From Candidatus Desulfofervidaceae bacterium (GTDB lineage Bacteria; Desulfobacterota; Desulfofervidia; Desulfofervidales; Desulfofervidaceae), in NCBI GenBank assembly GCA_027064585.1, contig JAMOPI010000010.1, positions 62,001 through 126,000 on the forward strand: a DNA stretch of 64,000 nt, written 5' to 3'. A program made the translations under genes and the position numbers. The notes under the pieces were generated by a model. It had not been told where the DNA came from, did no database searches, and saw nothing but the letters and a program-made list of their open reading frames with translations. This document shows, one piece after another, positions 1-8,691 of this stretch (position 1 is its first letter; the number at the start of each line of letters is the position of its first letter).

Positions 1-435
1 TCTTATGGGCCAGAGTCTAGGGGTGGTACCTGTAACTGTCAGGTCATCTATGCCGACCGGCCGATTGGTTCACCGGCCATTGCTCAACCTGATATTTTGA
101 TTGTCTTTAACAAACCGTCTTTAGAAAAGTTTTTGCCCCGTTTAAAGAGAGGAGGGGTTTTGTTTTACGACAACTTTCTTGTAAAAGAAAGACCAGAGAG
201 AGAAGGAGTCAAAATTATCGGGGTGCCGGCCTTTCAGCTGAGCAAAATGGGTAACATGGCCATGTTAGGGGCCTTTTTGGCCGTAACAAAAGAAATAAGC
301 CCAGAAACGATCTATCAAATCTTAGAGGAAAAACTCAAAGGTCCCAAGGCCAAGTTTATCCCTATTAACAAAAAGGCGATAGAAGATGGTATGAAATACA
401 TCCAAAAGCAGGGGGATCAAGATGCAACAAATTGA
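1..435 (+). CDS. 2-oxoacid:ferredoxin oxidoreductase gamma subunit (3' part)
   Basis: The frame is open from the first base, so the gene begins upstream of the window. The visible protein starts SYGPESRGGTCNCQV, the family's characteristic SYGPE-RGG motif, and continues into the Rossmann-like gamma domain of 2-oxoglutarate/pyruvate:ferredoxin oxidoreductases (KorC/PorG type). These enzymes oxidatively decarboxylate 2-oxoacids with CoA and reduce ferredoxin in the cytoplasm. About 145 residues are visible of the usual 180 or so. The 3' end overlaps the next small gene by 14 nt, suggesting translational coupling. The substrate (2-oxoglutarate, pyruvate or branched-chain) cannot be decided without the alpha and beta subunits. 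Confidence 0.88.
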   Translation, partial: SYGPESRGGTCNCQVIYADRPIGSPAIAQPDILIVFNKPSLEKFLPRLKRGGVLFYDNFLVKERPEREGVKIIGVPAFQLSKMGNMAMLGAFLAVTKEISPETIYQILEEKLKGPKAKFIPINKKAIEDGMKYIQKQGDQDATN

Positions 436-634
436 TCCCGCTTTGCTAAAAAAAATCAAGGCGAAAGTAGAAGAGGAACTTAACAAAAGGGAGCTAGAAA
501 CCGTCCAATATTGGTTGGAAGAGTTAAACAAAGTTTATGCGCGGCATAAAGATATCACCACCCTCCAGAATGCCCTTAAAGAGCTGGCCCAGCGCATGCA
601 AAATAGGATAAGGGCCTTGAAGGAAAATTTGTAA
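422..634 (+). CDS. Small charged helical protein, unknown function
   Basis: Seventy-residue protein rich in Lys, Glu and Leu with a heptad-like pattern that predicts one or two amphipathic helices or a short coiled coil. It has no cysteines, signal peptide or membrane segment. Its start overlaps the oxidoreductase gamma gene by 14 nt and its stop lies 3 nt before the HDOD-kinase start, so it sits inside an apparent operon. I do not recognise the family. Tight packing supports it being real. It could be a small accessory protein of the oxidoreductase, but that is only positional inference. Confidence 0.6.
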   Translation: MQQIDPALLKKIKAKVEEELNKRELETVQYWLEELNKVYARHKDITTLQNALKELAQRMQNRIRALKENL

Positions 635-637
635 ATT

Positions 638-2260
638 ATGGCTGAAGGAAAAGAAAATTCCTTCATCTTAAATCAAATTCTTACCCATAGTAAGTTATCT
701 TCTTTGTCTCCTTTAACGATTGAACTCATTGATTTAGCCACGCGGGAAGATACCTCAGCAAAGGATTTGGTTCAGATTATTGAAAAAGATCCAGCCCTTA
801 CCACCCGTATTTTAAAACTTGCCAACAGTGCCTTTTTTGGTCTACGTCAACCAGTCTCTACTATCTCACGGGCGGTAGTACTTTTAGGGTTTAACCGGGT
901 GCGGTTGATGGCCCTTACCCTTTCCCTGCGCGATACCTTTCCTGTAGGAAAAGTATGGCAGATGGATTTTGAAAAATTTTGGCGAACTTCTCTTTATCGG
1001 GCCAGTCTTGCCAGCAAGCTAGCCGAACAAGTGGGAGAAGATGCCGAGGAAGCCTTTATTACAGGGTTGATCTTGGAAGTGGGCCTTCTTCTTCTCTTTG
1101 AAATCCTACCTGAAGAGATAAAAAAAGAATTTCCTGGAAACAAACTTCCCTTAAAAGAATTACTTGCATGGGAGCAAGAGCATTTTGGCATAGACCACCG
1201 TCAGATAGGAAAAGAGGTTTTAACACATTGGAAGTTTCCTCCTGAGATGGTTGCTTGTCAGTGTTATCCTCTTCCAGAAGACGCATCTCTTCTTTGTCAA
1301 ATCGTCTATTTAGCTGGCTGGGCAGCAGAGATGTTTTGGGGAGAGGGATGTTTTTCTTATACGTGGTATGAGCAGGCAGAAAAAAAGCTTGGCCTTTCTT
1401 CGTCAGAGTTAAATAAAGTTGTATGTGAGATATTTGAAGAAGTAGATGTGTTGGCTCAAGAATTAAAGTTAAATATGAACAAGAAAAGAGATATTTTGGC
1501 AATAATGGAAAAGGCCAATCAAGCGATTTTTAAAATTAATCTGCAGTTAGAGCAACGATTGCAAAAGGTAGTAGCGCAAGTAAATCAGATGGAGGTAGAA
1601 GAAGAGGGCTTCTGCGAAAGGCTTTTAGATGCCGTAGCGCATGAGATTAGAAATCCATTGGTGGCCTTAGGTGGGTTTGCTCGTCGCCTAAAAGAAGTGG
1701 AAAGATACGATCCTAAAATTAAATCCTATGCTCAAGTTATTGTTAACGAAGCCTCTCGCCTAGAGCGAGTTTTAAAAGATATTACGCAATATGTGCAGCC
1801 CTATGAGCCCAAGCAGGTCTTAGTAGAGCTAAAGGCCTTTTTAAATGAAATTATTGTCCATTGGAAGGAAAGGGCCACCCAGCAGGGAATAGAGATAAAA
1901 GAGACATTCCCCCCAGAGGAAATTACGCTTAAATTGGATAAAGAGGCAATAAAACAAGTTTTAAATAAGCTCATAGAGAATGCTTTTTGTTCTATATTGC
2001 CACAAAAAGGGAAGATTGTCCTTATCCTAGAGGTAGAGGCAGAGACAGTCCGGATTTGTGTCCTAGATAACGGGCAGGGATATGAGGAGAGGGTATTAAG
2101 ACTACTAACGCAGCGGCCCTTCACCGACAAAACCTTTGACCCTGGTCTGGGCGCTCCTTGGATAAAAAAGATTATCAAGGCCCATAAAGGCCATCTGCAG
2201 ATAGAAAGTAAAAAAGGAGAAGGAACAAAGGTTTGTATTATTTTGCCTCACTCAGCATAA
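638..2260 (+). CDS. HDOD domain / sensor histidine kinase fusion
   Basis: Protein of 540 residues. The N-terminal half (about 10-210) is an HDOD domain, seen in the DPALTTRILKLANSAFFG and ISRAVVLLGFNRVR segments. A coiled-coil linker (about 285-325) follows, then a HisKA domain with VAHEIRNPLVALGG (phospho-acceptor His335), then an HATPase domain with N-, G1- and G2-like segments (LIENAF, VLDNGQGYEE, DPGLGAPWIKKI). No membrane segment is present, so it is probably a cytoplasmic sensor. HDOD domains are usually signalling scaffolds lacking HD-GYP catalytic residues; HDOD-kinase fusions occur in Desulfobacterota. No response regulator is adjacent, so its partner is unknown. Its stop overlaps the convergent exonuclease gene by 9 nt. 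Confidence 0.85.
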   Translation: MAEGKENSFILNQILTHSKLSSLSPLTIELIDLATREDTSAKDLVQIIEKDPALTTRILKLANSAFFGLRQPVSTISRAVVLLGFNRVRLMALTLSLRDTFPVGKVWQMDFEKFWRTSLYRASLASKLAEQVGEDAEEAFITGLILEVGLLLLFEILPEEIKKEFPGNKLPLKELLAWEQEHFGIDHRQIGKEVLTHWKFPPEMVACQCYPLPEDASLLCQIVYLAGWAAEMFWGEGCFSYTWYEQAEKKLGLSSSELNKVVCEIFEEVDVLAQELKLNMNKKRDILAIMEKANQAIFKINLQLEQRLQKVVAQVNQMEVEEEGFCERLLDAVAHEIRNPLVALGGFARRLKEVERYDPKIKSYAQVIVNEASRLERVLKDITQYVQPYEPKQVLVELKAFLNEIIVHWKERATQQGIEIKETFPPEEITLKLDKEAIKQVLNKLIENAFCSILPQKGKIVLILEVEAETVRICVLDNGQGYEERVLRLLTQRPFTDKTFDPGLGAPWIKKIIKAHKGHLQIESKKGEGTKVCIILPHSA

Positions 2261-3160
2261 ATCGGTTATTACCTTAATCCTTAACACGCGGTCTAGACGA
2301 AAAGTTTTGACAATCTCATCGGTATAGCAAAAGGCTTCTATATAGTGATATTTCCCAGAACGAAAGCAAAGAATAGGGCGGATGAGACGAGGCTTAAAGG
2401 CCAAGTGGCCGTTAGCGTAAATGATTTCTAAATCTCTTTCCTGATTTATTGCCTCTACTATCAGCTTTACTTTGGGATTGGTTAGATCGCTTTCTTTGAT
2501 TTGAGGCAGACAGTCTTTGACAAAGAGGGGTTTTCCAACCCATTCCCAAAACTGACTTAAAGGACGGTTAAGACTTAAGCCTTGTTTTTCCAGCATGCGA
2601 AAAAAGATAAAACCAGTGTGTTTGGCGTCGGCAAGGGCGCGGTGATAACCATTATAGGGGCTTTGCCAGTATTCTACCAAGAAGGGCAGATTGTATTTCT
2701 TTAACTCTGGAAAATACTTACGTGCCAGGGTGTGTGTGTCCACGGCTGGATTCTGAAAAAGGGGCATCCGTATTCTCTCTAAATGAATGGCTAGCATACG
2801 CAGGTCAAACACAGCGTTATGGGCAACCAAGATAGCATCCTTTAGGAATTTTAAAAATCGTTCTAAGACAAACTCAATGGGTGGAGCGTCTTTGACCATT
2901 TCATCCGTGATGCCATGGATACTGGTCGCCTTAGGGGGGATGGAAACGCCCGGATTGACAAGGGAGGAAAATTCTTCTACGATGCGACCTTTAAAGATCT
3001 TGATCGCTCCAATTTCTATAATCCGAGAGGTAAGAGATAATCCTGTCGTTTCCGTATCAAAAACGACAAAAGGCACTTCTTTAAGTGGTGTCAACTTAGC
3101 CTGCCTTTTCTCCACAAATAAGCTTTGTTTTTCCTGAGGCTGTGACTTCCTTGAATACAT
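2252..3160 (-). CDS. DnaQ-type 3'-5' exonuclease with C-terminal WYL-like domain
   Basis: Protein of 302 residues. The exonuclease part has all DEDDh motifs: VFDTETTG (Asp35, Glu37), HNAVFDLRML and HRALADAKH. It resembles the epsilon proofreading subunit but is stand-alone. After about residue 220 comes a segment that looks like a WYL domain: AINQERDLEIIYANG, RLIRPILCFRSGKYHYIEAF, then FRLDRVLRIKV. WYL domains bind nucleic acids or nucleotides and usually occur in transcription regulators of phage-defence loci. The only ATG before the catalytic core gives a 65-nt overlap with the upstream methyltransferase; a later alternative start is possible. Likely role is DNA repair or processing, perhaps ligand-controlled through the WYL part. 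Confidence 0.82.
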   Translation of the reverse strand: MYSRKSQPQEKQSLFVEKRQAKLTPLKEVPFVVFDTETTGLSLTSRIIEIGAIKIFKGRIVEEFSSLVNPGVSIPPKATSIHGITDEMVKDAPPIEFVLERFLKFLKDAILVAHNAVFDLRMLAIHLERIRMPLFQNPAVDTHTLARKYFPELKKYNLPFLVEYWQSPYNGYHRALADAKHTGFIFFRMLEKQGLSLNRPLSQFWEWVGKPLFVKDCLPQIKESDLTNPKVKLIVEAINQERDLEIIYANGHLAFKPRLIRPILCFRSGKYHYIEAFCYTDEIVKTFRLDRVLRIKVITDLC

Positions 3161-3731
3161 GGCAAAAGATACCCTTTAACTCTTTTAATTCTTGCCGCAC
3201 GATTTGCCGTCCTTCTTTGCCCATAGAGAGGAGACGAATGTGGTAAAGTAGCCGAATAAAGAATTGTTTGGGCTCCTCATGTTCCATCATACAAAACCGT
3301 CCGCCAGGCTTTAAGCAGCGCTTTATTTCCTGAAGGGCCTGGCGGCGTGTTTCCCCATTAAGCTCATACATGGCGTGAGAACAGGTAACAACAGCAAAAA
3401 TATCGCTTTTAAAGGGTAAGGCTCCAGCATCAGCAGCAACAAAGACTAAATTTTTTAATCCCCTTTGCCTTGCCTTTTCCTTCGCTTTTTTAAGCATTCC
3501 TAAAGAGAAATCTAAACCTACCACTAATCCCTTAGGGGCATATTCGGTCAACACAATGGCTAAGGATCCCGTGCCGGTGCAAAGGTCTAAGACCTTATCC
3601 TCTGATTTTACCCCACTCCTTTTGGCCAAATAATGCCTTAAAAAAAGGCGATTGTCTTTAGAATGGAGTTTAATAACCCAATCATAAAAATGGGAAAAAA
3701 GATCATAGTATTTTTGTCTGTAACGCCGCAT
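3096..3731 (-). CDS. Class I SAM-dependent methyltransferase (UbiE-like)
   Basis: Protein of 211 residues with a classic Rossmann methyltransferase core: motif I VLDLCTGTGSLAIVL (about 45-60), an acidic residue in VVGLDFSLGML, motif II-like VAADAGALPF, and the post-motif segment LKPGGRFCMMEHEEP. This resembles the UbiE/COQ5 group that methylates quinone precursors, but short orphan members act on many small molecules, so the substrate is open. The 3' end overlaps the exonuclease gene by 65 nt, suggesting co-transcription. It starts with ATG after a purine-rich AGGGAGG sequence. Confidence 0.8.
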   Translation of the reverse strand: MRRYRQKYYDLFSHFYDWVIKLHSKDNRLFLRHYLAKRSGVKSEDKVLDLCTGTGSLAIVLTEYAPKGLVVGLDFSLGMLKKAKEKARQRGLKNLVFVAADAGALPFKSDIFAVVTCSHAMYELNGETRRQALQEIKRCLKPGGRFCMMEHEEPKQFFIRLLYHIRLLSMGKEGRQIVRQELKELKGIFCHVFKEVTASGKTKLICGEKAG

Positions 3732-4015
3732 TTTATATCCTCCCTTTAAACAGGATATAAGGTTAAGAAGGCGGCGTCAAGACATTAAAAAAGCCGATGG
3801 ACTTATCCACCGGCCAAGAGGAGGGAGAAAATGAACTTCGTTTAATATTCTTGTGCAAATATCTTGCCAACATTAAAGTTTCCTTTGTGTATCTAAATTT
3901 TTAGGTCTAGATAGGTTCAGCAAGGTTCAAAAATTTAGACGTCAAAGAAGATTTATTAAAAAATTTATGTAATATAGGAACTTATAAAATTCAAAATTTT
4001 GAACAGAAAGGAGAA
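3732..4015. other. Intergenic region with AT-rich palindrome
   Basis: This gap lies between the methyltransferase start and the end of the NtrC-type regulator, and I see no credible gene in it. It is AT-rich. It holds the perfect 14-bp palindrome TTCAAAATTTTGAA (3990-4003) and the related AT-rich words GTTCAAAAATTTAG and AAAATTTAGACG nearby. The upstream region of the methyltransferase operon must hold its promoter, but no clean -35/-10 pair stands out. Confidence 0.4.
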
Positions 4016-5383
4016 TCAGGACAATAAATTATACTTTTTGATTTTGTATTGCAGTAAACTTTTGGTAATGCCTAAAATACGGGCGGCTTGGCTTTGGACA
4101 TAATTAGCCTGGGCTAAGGCCTGACGGATAAGTCTTACTTCTATTTCTTCTAAAATTTGGGGAAGGGTAAGGTTAGGAGGAAGTTGTTTAAAGATGTCCG
4201 GATAACTCTGGGGTGCTTCCCGCAGGTGTTCAGGCAAATGTTCGGGCTTTATCTCTCTTCCCGAACAAAGGATAACGGCCCGTTCAATGGCGTTTTCTAA
4301 CTCCCTTACGTTACCCGGCCAGGTATAAGTGTAGATGAGATTGAGGGCTTCAGGAGAGATAGTAAGTTTCTCTTTACCCATTTCTTGAGTGTATTTTTTA
4401 AGAAAATGGGCGACAAGTAAGGGAATGTCATCAGGTCTCTCTCTTAGAGGGGGAAGATGAATGTGAACGACATTAAGGCGATAAAATAGGTCTTCTCTAA
4501 AATGTCCTGCGTCTACCTCCTCCTTTAGATCCCGATTAGAGGCAGCAATGATCCGTACGTCTACCTTGATCGTTTTTGTCCCGCCTACGCGTTCAAATTC
4601 CCGCTCTTGTAAAACACGCAGCAATTTAACTTGAAGGGCAGGAGACATTTCGCTGACTTCATCCAAAAAAAGTGTGCCTCCATGCGCTAGTTCAAATCTT
4701 CCTTTGCGCATGGTGATGGCACCGGTAAAAGCACCCTTTTCATGTCCAAAGAGCTCGCTTTCTAAAAGGGTCTCTGTTAGGGCAGCGCAGTTTACAGAGA
4801 TAAAAGGCTTATGGCGGCGGGGACTGTTGTAATGAATCGCCTTAGCTACCAGTTCCTTGCCGGTTCCACTTTCACCAGTAATTAAGACGGTAGCTCTTGT
4901 TCCGGCTACCTTTTGGATCAGAGTAAAGACTTCCTGCATGGGTTTGCTCTTACCAACGATGTTGTGAAATTGATATTGTTCGTGCAAGGCATGGTTAAGG
5001 TGCTTGTTTTCTTTTACCAAATGATACACATCTATTGCCTTGCGAATGATGACGGCTAATTCTTCGTTAGAAAAGGGTTTGGTAACATAATCAAAAGCTC
5101 CTTTTTTCATAGCCTCTACGGCCTTTTCTATGGTGCCATAGGCCGTCATCATAATTACCGGTAAATCAGGATTGAATTGTTTGATCCGTTCTAAAAGGGC
5201 AATTCCATCCATCCGTGGCATCTTCATATCTGTCACGACGACGTCTAAATCGGTATGTTCAACAATGTCTAGAGCTACTAAAGGATCGGCAGCGGTAAGG
5301 ACTTCATAGCCCTCTTCTTCTAAAAAGGCCTTTAAAACCACCAAAAAATTCTTTTCATCATCTACGATGAGGAGTGTTTCCAT
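4016..5383 (-). CDS. Sigma-54-dependent response regulator (NtrC family)
   Basis: Protein of 455 residues with three domains in order. The receiver domain (1-120) has phospho-acceptor Asp52 in TDMKMPRMDG and the conserved Lys in VTKPF. The AAA+ sigma-54 interaction domain (about 145-380) has Walker A GESGTGKE, the GAFTGA loop that contacts sigma-54, Walker B GTLFLDEVSEM and the arginine-bearing R-REDLFYRLNV segment. A Fis-type helix-turn-helix (QAARILGITKSLLQYKIKKY) ends the protein. It activates RpoN-dependent promoters after phosphorylation by the kinase encoded 8 bp upstream. The family resembles ZraR/AtoC. Target genes are not evident. Confidence 0.95.
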   Translation of the reverse strand: METLLIVDDEKNFLVVLKAFLEEEGYEVLTAADPLVALDIVEHTDLDVVVTDMKMPRMDGIALLERIKQFNPDLPVIMMTAYGTIEKAVEAMKKGAFDYVTKPFSNEELAVIIRKAIDVYHLVKENKHLNHALHEQYQFHNIVGKSKPMQEVFTLIQKVAGTRATVLITGESGTGKELVAKAIHYNSPRRHKPFISVNCAALTETLLESELFGHEKGAFTGAITMRKGRFELAHGGTLFLDEVSEMSPALQVKLLRVLQEREFERVGGTKTIKVDVRIIAASNRDLKEEVDAGHFREDLFYRLNVVHIHLPPLRERPDDIPLLVAHFLKKYTQEMGKEKLTISPEALNLIYTYTWPGNVRELENAIERAVILCSGREIKPEHLPEHLREAPQSYPDIFKQLPPNLTLPQILEEIEVRLIRQALAQANYVQSQAARILGITKSLLQYKIKKYNLLS

Positions 5384-5391
5384 AACTATAC

Positions 5392-6753
5392 CTATTTAGG
5401 CAAGAATATAATAACCTTTGTTCCTTTGCCTTCTTCGCTTTCAATTTTAACCTCTCCGCCGTGATTTTCAATAATATTTTTCACAATAGGCAGCCCTAAG
5501 CCACTGCCCTTTTCTTTGGTTGTAAAGAAGGGTTTAAAGACTTGGTTAAGAGTATCTTCTGGAATGCCTGGGCCATTGTCACTAAAAATAATCGTAACAC
5601 CCCTTTGGGGACGATTTTCGTCAACAGTTACTTTTATTTCACCTCCAGGCGGCAAGGCTTGAATGGCATTAATAACAATATTTAGGAAAGCCCGATAAAG
5701 AAGTTCGGGATCGGCTTCAATGAAAGGAAAGCTACGATAATCTTTTATGACCCCAATGTTTTTATCTTCTAAATTGGGTTTTAAGAAAGTCAATACCTTA
5801 TCAATTACCCCGGCGATGTTGCAAGAAGTAAGTTTGGGAACCCGAGGACGGGCAAATTCTAAGAATTCACTTAGGATTCTATTAAGTCGTCTGACTTCTT
5901 CTACAATAATCTGGGCCATGTGAGCATTGGTAGGATTGCCCTTTTCGCGTTTATACAAAAACTCGGCCGTGCTGCTAATGACGCCTAAAGGATTTCTGAT
6001 TTCGTGCGAGACGGCAGCAATCATTTGGCCTAACGTAGCTAAATGCTCGGCTTGACGAAGACGATTTTCTAACCGTCTTTGTTCCTCGGCGCGGGCAGCA
6101 ATAATCCTTTCGGCCCGTTTAACGATAAGGGTGAGGCCTAAAAATAATAGGCTCATAATCGTAATTGCACTTATCCCTACGGTGAGTTTGAAATGTCTAA
6201 TCGTCTGGTAATCCTTACTTAAATCTTGAGTAATTTCAAAGATTCCTAAGACCAAGTTAGTCGTCTGACCTGGGGACTTTTCGGCCCGAAAGGGAGCATA
6301 GGTTTTAAGCTTAGTTCCCTCTAGACGCGAGGCGATTGTGCCACTCTTAGCCAGTTGAAATTCAGGCGGGACAATAACTTTTTTCCCTACCAACTTAGGG
6401 TTGGTGCTGTAAGCAATGGTGCCCTGGAGGTCATAGATATTGACCTGTTCAATGTTAAAGCCGTGAATAGTATTGCGCACAATTAAGTCCAACCGGTCAA
6501 ATTGGGCCTTTTCCCTTAGGCGGATATGGCCAAATAGGATAACTGTAGGCAGGGTAAATTGCAAAAATACCTGGTGATTGAGATTTTCGGCCACAAGAAA
6601 GGCATACTCCTTGTTCTTCTCCAGAATAAGGGCCTTTGCCCCTTTAGAAACGATGAAGGCAAGGCTGAGAAAGGCAATGGAAAGGAGAAAAAAACTACTA
6701 TAAGAGAAATACTTAACTAGTTTAAAGGGCCTTACGTTTTCCGTTGGTTGCAT
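5392..6753 (-). CDS. Membrane sensor histidine kinase, partner of the NtrC-type regulator
   Basis: Protein of 453 residues with a membrane segment at about 14-35, a periplasmic sensor region (about 36-190), a second membrane segment at about 195-215 (ISAITIMSLLFLGLTLIV) and a cytoplasmic linker. HisKA follows with SHEIRNPLGVISS (His250), then HATPase with NIVINAIQALPPGG, FSDNGPGIPE and GSGLGLPIVKNI. The periplasmic part looks like a single Cache/PAS-like sensor. It is immediately upstream of and co-oriented with the NtrC-family regulator, so the two form a cognate pair sensing an envelope signal. Confidence 0.93.
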   Translation of the reverse strand: MQPTENVRPFKLVKYFSYSSFFLLSIAFLSLAFIVSKGAKALILEKNKEYAFLVAENLNHQVFLQFTLPTVILFGHIRLREKAQFDRLDLIVRNTIHGFNIEQVNIYDLQGTIAYSTNPKLVGKKVIVPPEFQLAKSGTIASRLEGTKLKTYAPFRAEKSPGQTTNLVLGIFEITQDLSKDYQTIRHFKLTVGISAITIMSLLFLGLTLIVKRAERIIAARAEEQRRLENRLRQAEHLATLGQMIAAVSHEIRNPLGVISSTAEFLYKREKGNPTNAHMAQIIVEEVRRLNRILSEFLEFARPRVPKLTSCNIAGVIDKVLTFLKPNLEDKNIGVIKDYRSFPFIEADPELLYRAFLNIVINAIQALPPGGEIKVTVDENRPQRGVTIIFSDNGPGIPEDTLNQVFKPFFTTKEKGSGLGLPIVKNIIENHGGEVKIESEEGKGTKVIIFLPK

Positions 6754-6765
6754 GTTCTGGCTAAC

Positions 6766-7011
6766 TTAAGCGGCGACCTTAAAGCAGCGTCCTAATGGCT
6801 GAAATTCGCTTACTTCTTCCTGTTCTAATTTTTTACGAATTTGCTCAAAATATCTTACTGTTTCAGGGGTATAAAGCCTTTCTCCACACCGCATACAGAC
6901 CTCAGCCTGGACCTTTACCACGGCTGTATGCATGCCACCTCTTAACAACTCTTCTACTTCCTTTTTTACCATTTCTCCACCGCATACAGGACATTTCTTA
7001 AAAGGTATCAT
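6766..7011 (-). CDS. YgiT-type zinc-finger protein, putative antitoxin
   Basis: An 81-residue protein with two CxxC motifs (CPVCGG near the start and CMRCGE near residue 40), the zinc-binding knuckles of YgiT/MqsA N-terminal domains. It lacks the C-terminal helix-turn-helix of full MqsA. The start chosen (MIPFKKCPVCGG) gives an ATGA overlap with the upstream DUF4258 gene and follows a GGAGGG ribosome site; a longer in-frame start would run through the neighbouring gene. YgiT-like zinc fingers downstream of DUF4258 or MqsR-like genes are a recurring toxin-antitoxin arrangement. Function is inferred from family and context. Confidence 0.8.
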   Translation of the reverse strand: MIPFKKCPVCGGEMVKKEVEELLRGGMHTAVVKVQAEVCMRCGERLYTPETVRYFEQIRKKLEQEEVSEFQPLGRCFKVAA

Positions 7012-7322
7012 CTTTCCCTCCTTTTCTTTCCTTCTATCCAGCGTTTGGGGTCCGGACGATAAACAGTTACAAGAACTGCCCATCCGTTTTCTTCATTATA
7101 TGCCCAGACCGTATGTATAGGCTCTCCAACAAAAGACTTTCCACAGATTAAACAACTCGGGAATGGCCTATCTTTTGGATATTCCTCAATAATTTCACCT
7201 TGAAGCACGCTAAAGAAAATTTCGTCAAAGGATAAATTGTCTGCCTTTGCTTCTTTATAGGCATGGGCGGTAATCCTTATCTGATTATGGCGAACGGCGT
7301 TAATAATTTTATCAATATGCAT
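7008..7322 (-). CDS. DUF4258 protein, putative toxin
   Basis: A 104-residue protein with the DUF4258 pattern: an N-terminal helix, ITAHAYKEAKADNLSFDEI, then a beta-rich half with HTVWAYNEENGWAVLVTVYRPD. DUF4258 proteins belong to the RelE/BECR-like RNase fold group and are often encoded next to YgiT-type zinc-finger antitoxins, as here (4-nt overlap). Toxin-first order is typical of the mqsRA-like arrangement. Catalytic activity is not proven. The pair sits between a two-component kinase gene and pgi with short spacers, so it may be cotranscribed with them. Confidence 0.78.
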   Translation of the reverse strand: MHIDKIINAVRHNQIRITAHAYKEAKADNLSFDEIFFSVLQGEIIEEYPKDRPFPSCLICGKSFVGEPIHTVWAYNEENGWAVLVTVYRPDPKRWIEGKKRRER

Positions 7323-7332
7323 GCATTTCTAC

Positions 7333-8682
7333 TCACACTTTTTTACGGGGCCGTTTAAGAAACTGGTCAATTTCTTTTCGCTCTTCCGCAAAACCTTCTC
7401 TGCCCATTAAGGCCTGGGTATAGCGTTTTCCTAGCTCAACTCCAGGCTGGTCAAGGGGGTTGATCTGCATCAGAATACCGCAACAGACTGTAGCCAATTC
7501 CAGGCAGTAAAAGAATTCCCCCATATTGAAGGCATCAACCTTGTCTAGTTCAATCTTGGCATTGGGTCGACCTGCCTTGGTCAAAGCCGCCTCAGTAGCC
7601 ACCTGTTCGGTTTGAATGAGTTCATTAAAAGTATGACCTCCAAGGTAGGCAATGTCTGGATATTCACTAAAGCCTCCAGGGATAGACACGGTATGCTGAT
7701 AACTTTTCACGGTTAAAAAGGTAATGACTTTATCTACAGGACCTTGCATGTAAAGCTGAAGCTGTGAATGTTGATCTGTTACCCCAATAGCCTTTATTGG
7801 TGTAGGCCCCTTACCTTCTTTGCCCAAACTTTCTGCCCAAAGCTGACGCCACCAATCGGCCAAGTCCTTTAAGGCATGAACATAAGGAAAAAGGACATGA
7901 ATGTTTAGCCCTTTATTTAAAAACAGATAGTGGGTAAGCGCATAAAGATAGGCAGGATTATCTAAGGCCTGGCAACGATTGGCCATGGCTTGGGCACCCT
8001 TTAAAAGGGCATCTAGATCAATACCCAAGAGGGCGGCAGGGACAAGCCCAACCGGAGAAAGGACAGAGTACCTACCTCCTACATTAGGAGGGACAGAAAA
8101 TGCTGTAAAGCCTTCTTTTTTTGCTAGTTCCCGTAAGGGTCCCTTTTCAGGATCAGTAATAATAATGATTTGTTCTTTTGGATTTCCCTGTTTTTCTATT
8201 TCCTGGAAAAAAAGGAGGAACTGAGAGAGGGTCTCGGCCGTTTTCCCAGATTTACTAATGACTAGGATAAGGGTTTTTTTGATATCAATAGTGTCTAAAA
8301 CAGCATTAATCAATTCTGGATCTACATTGTCCAGAAAGAAGACCCGGGGCAAATTTTGCCTCTTTTCTTTGGGAAGGAGATTATGAAAGGGATGATTGAT
8401 GGCCCGATGTAAGGCCAATGCTCCCAAACAAGAGCCGCCAATGCCTAAAACGAGTAAATATTCCCACTTGCCTCTTGCCTCAAGGGCTAAGGATTTGATC
8501 TGATTTAATGCCAGGGGAGTAAAGGGTAAGTGCATAAAACCAAAAATGCCTTCCTTGGCCTTTTGCTTAATTTGAAGGTCTGTCTCTTTTAATAATTCTT
8601 TATTTTTCTCCAAAAACGCACCAGGCAGTCCCTTTTCACCAATATTTTCTTCTAAAAGATTAGAAAAATCATAAATAAGCAT
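7333..8682 (-). CDS. pgi: Glucose-6-phosphate isomerase
   Basis: Protein of 449 residues, the length of short bacterial/Bacillus-type phosphoglucose isomerases. Recognisable motifs are GIGGSCLGALALHRA, the phosphate-binding SKSGKTAETLSQF, and GGRYSVLSPVGLVPAALLG. It interconverts glucose-6-phosphate and fructose-6-phosphate in the cytoplasm for gluconeogenesis/glycolysis and precursor supply, including the glucose-6-phosphate needed for myo-inositol phosphate synthesis. It lies 9 bp after the pyruvate-kinase-like gene and likely shares its promoter. Confidence 0.95.
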   Translation of the reverse strand: MLIYDFSNLLEENIGEKGLPGAFLEKNKELLKETDLQIKQKAKEGIFGFMHLPFTPLALNQIKSLALEARGKWEYLLVLGIGGSCLGALALHRAINHPFHNLLPKEKRQNLPRVFFLDNVDPELINAVLDTIDIKKTLILVISKSGKTAETLSQFLLFFQEIEKQGNPKEQIIIITDPEKGPLRELAKKEGFTAFSVPPNVGGRYSVLSPVGLVPAALLGIDLDALLKGAQAMANRCQALDNPAYLYALTHYLFLNKGLNIHVLFPYVHALKDLADWWRQLWAESLGKEGKGPTPIKAIGVTDQHSQLQLYMQGPVDKVITFLTVKSYQHTVSIPGGFSEYPDIAYLGGHTFNELIQTEQVATEAALTKAGRPNAKIELDKVDAFNMGEFFYCLELATVCCGILMQINPLDQPGVELGKRYTQALMGREGFAEERKEIDQFLKRPRKKV

Positions 8683-8691
8683 CTTTTTCCC

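Noticed and set aside
1059-1502. Minus-strand frame of 147 codons opposite the HDOD-kinase
   Set aside because: It overlaps a protein with clear domains and has no ribosome site or recognisable motifs.
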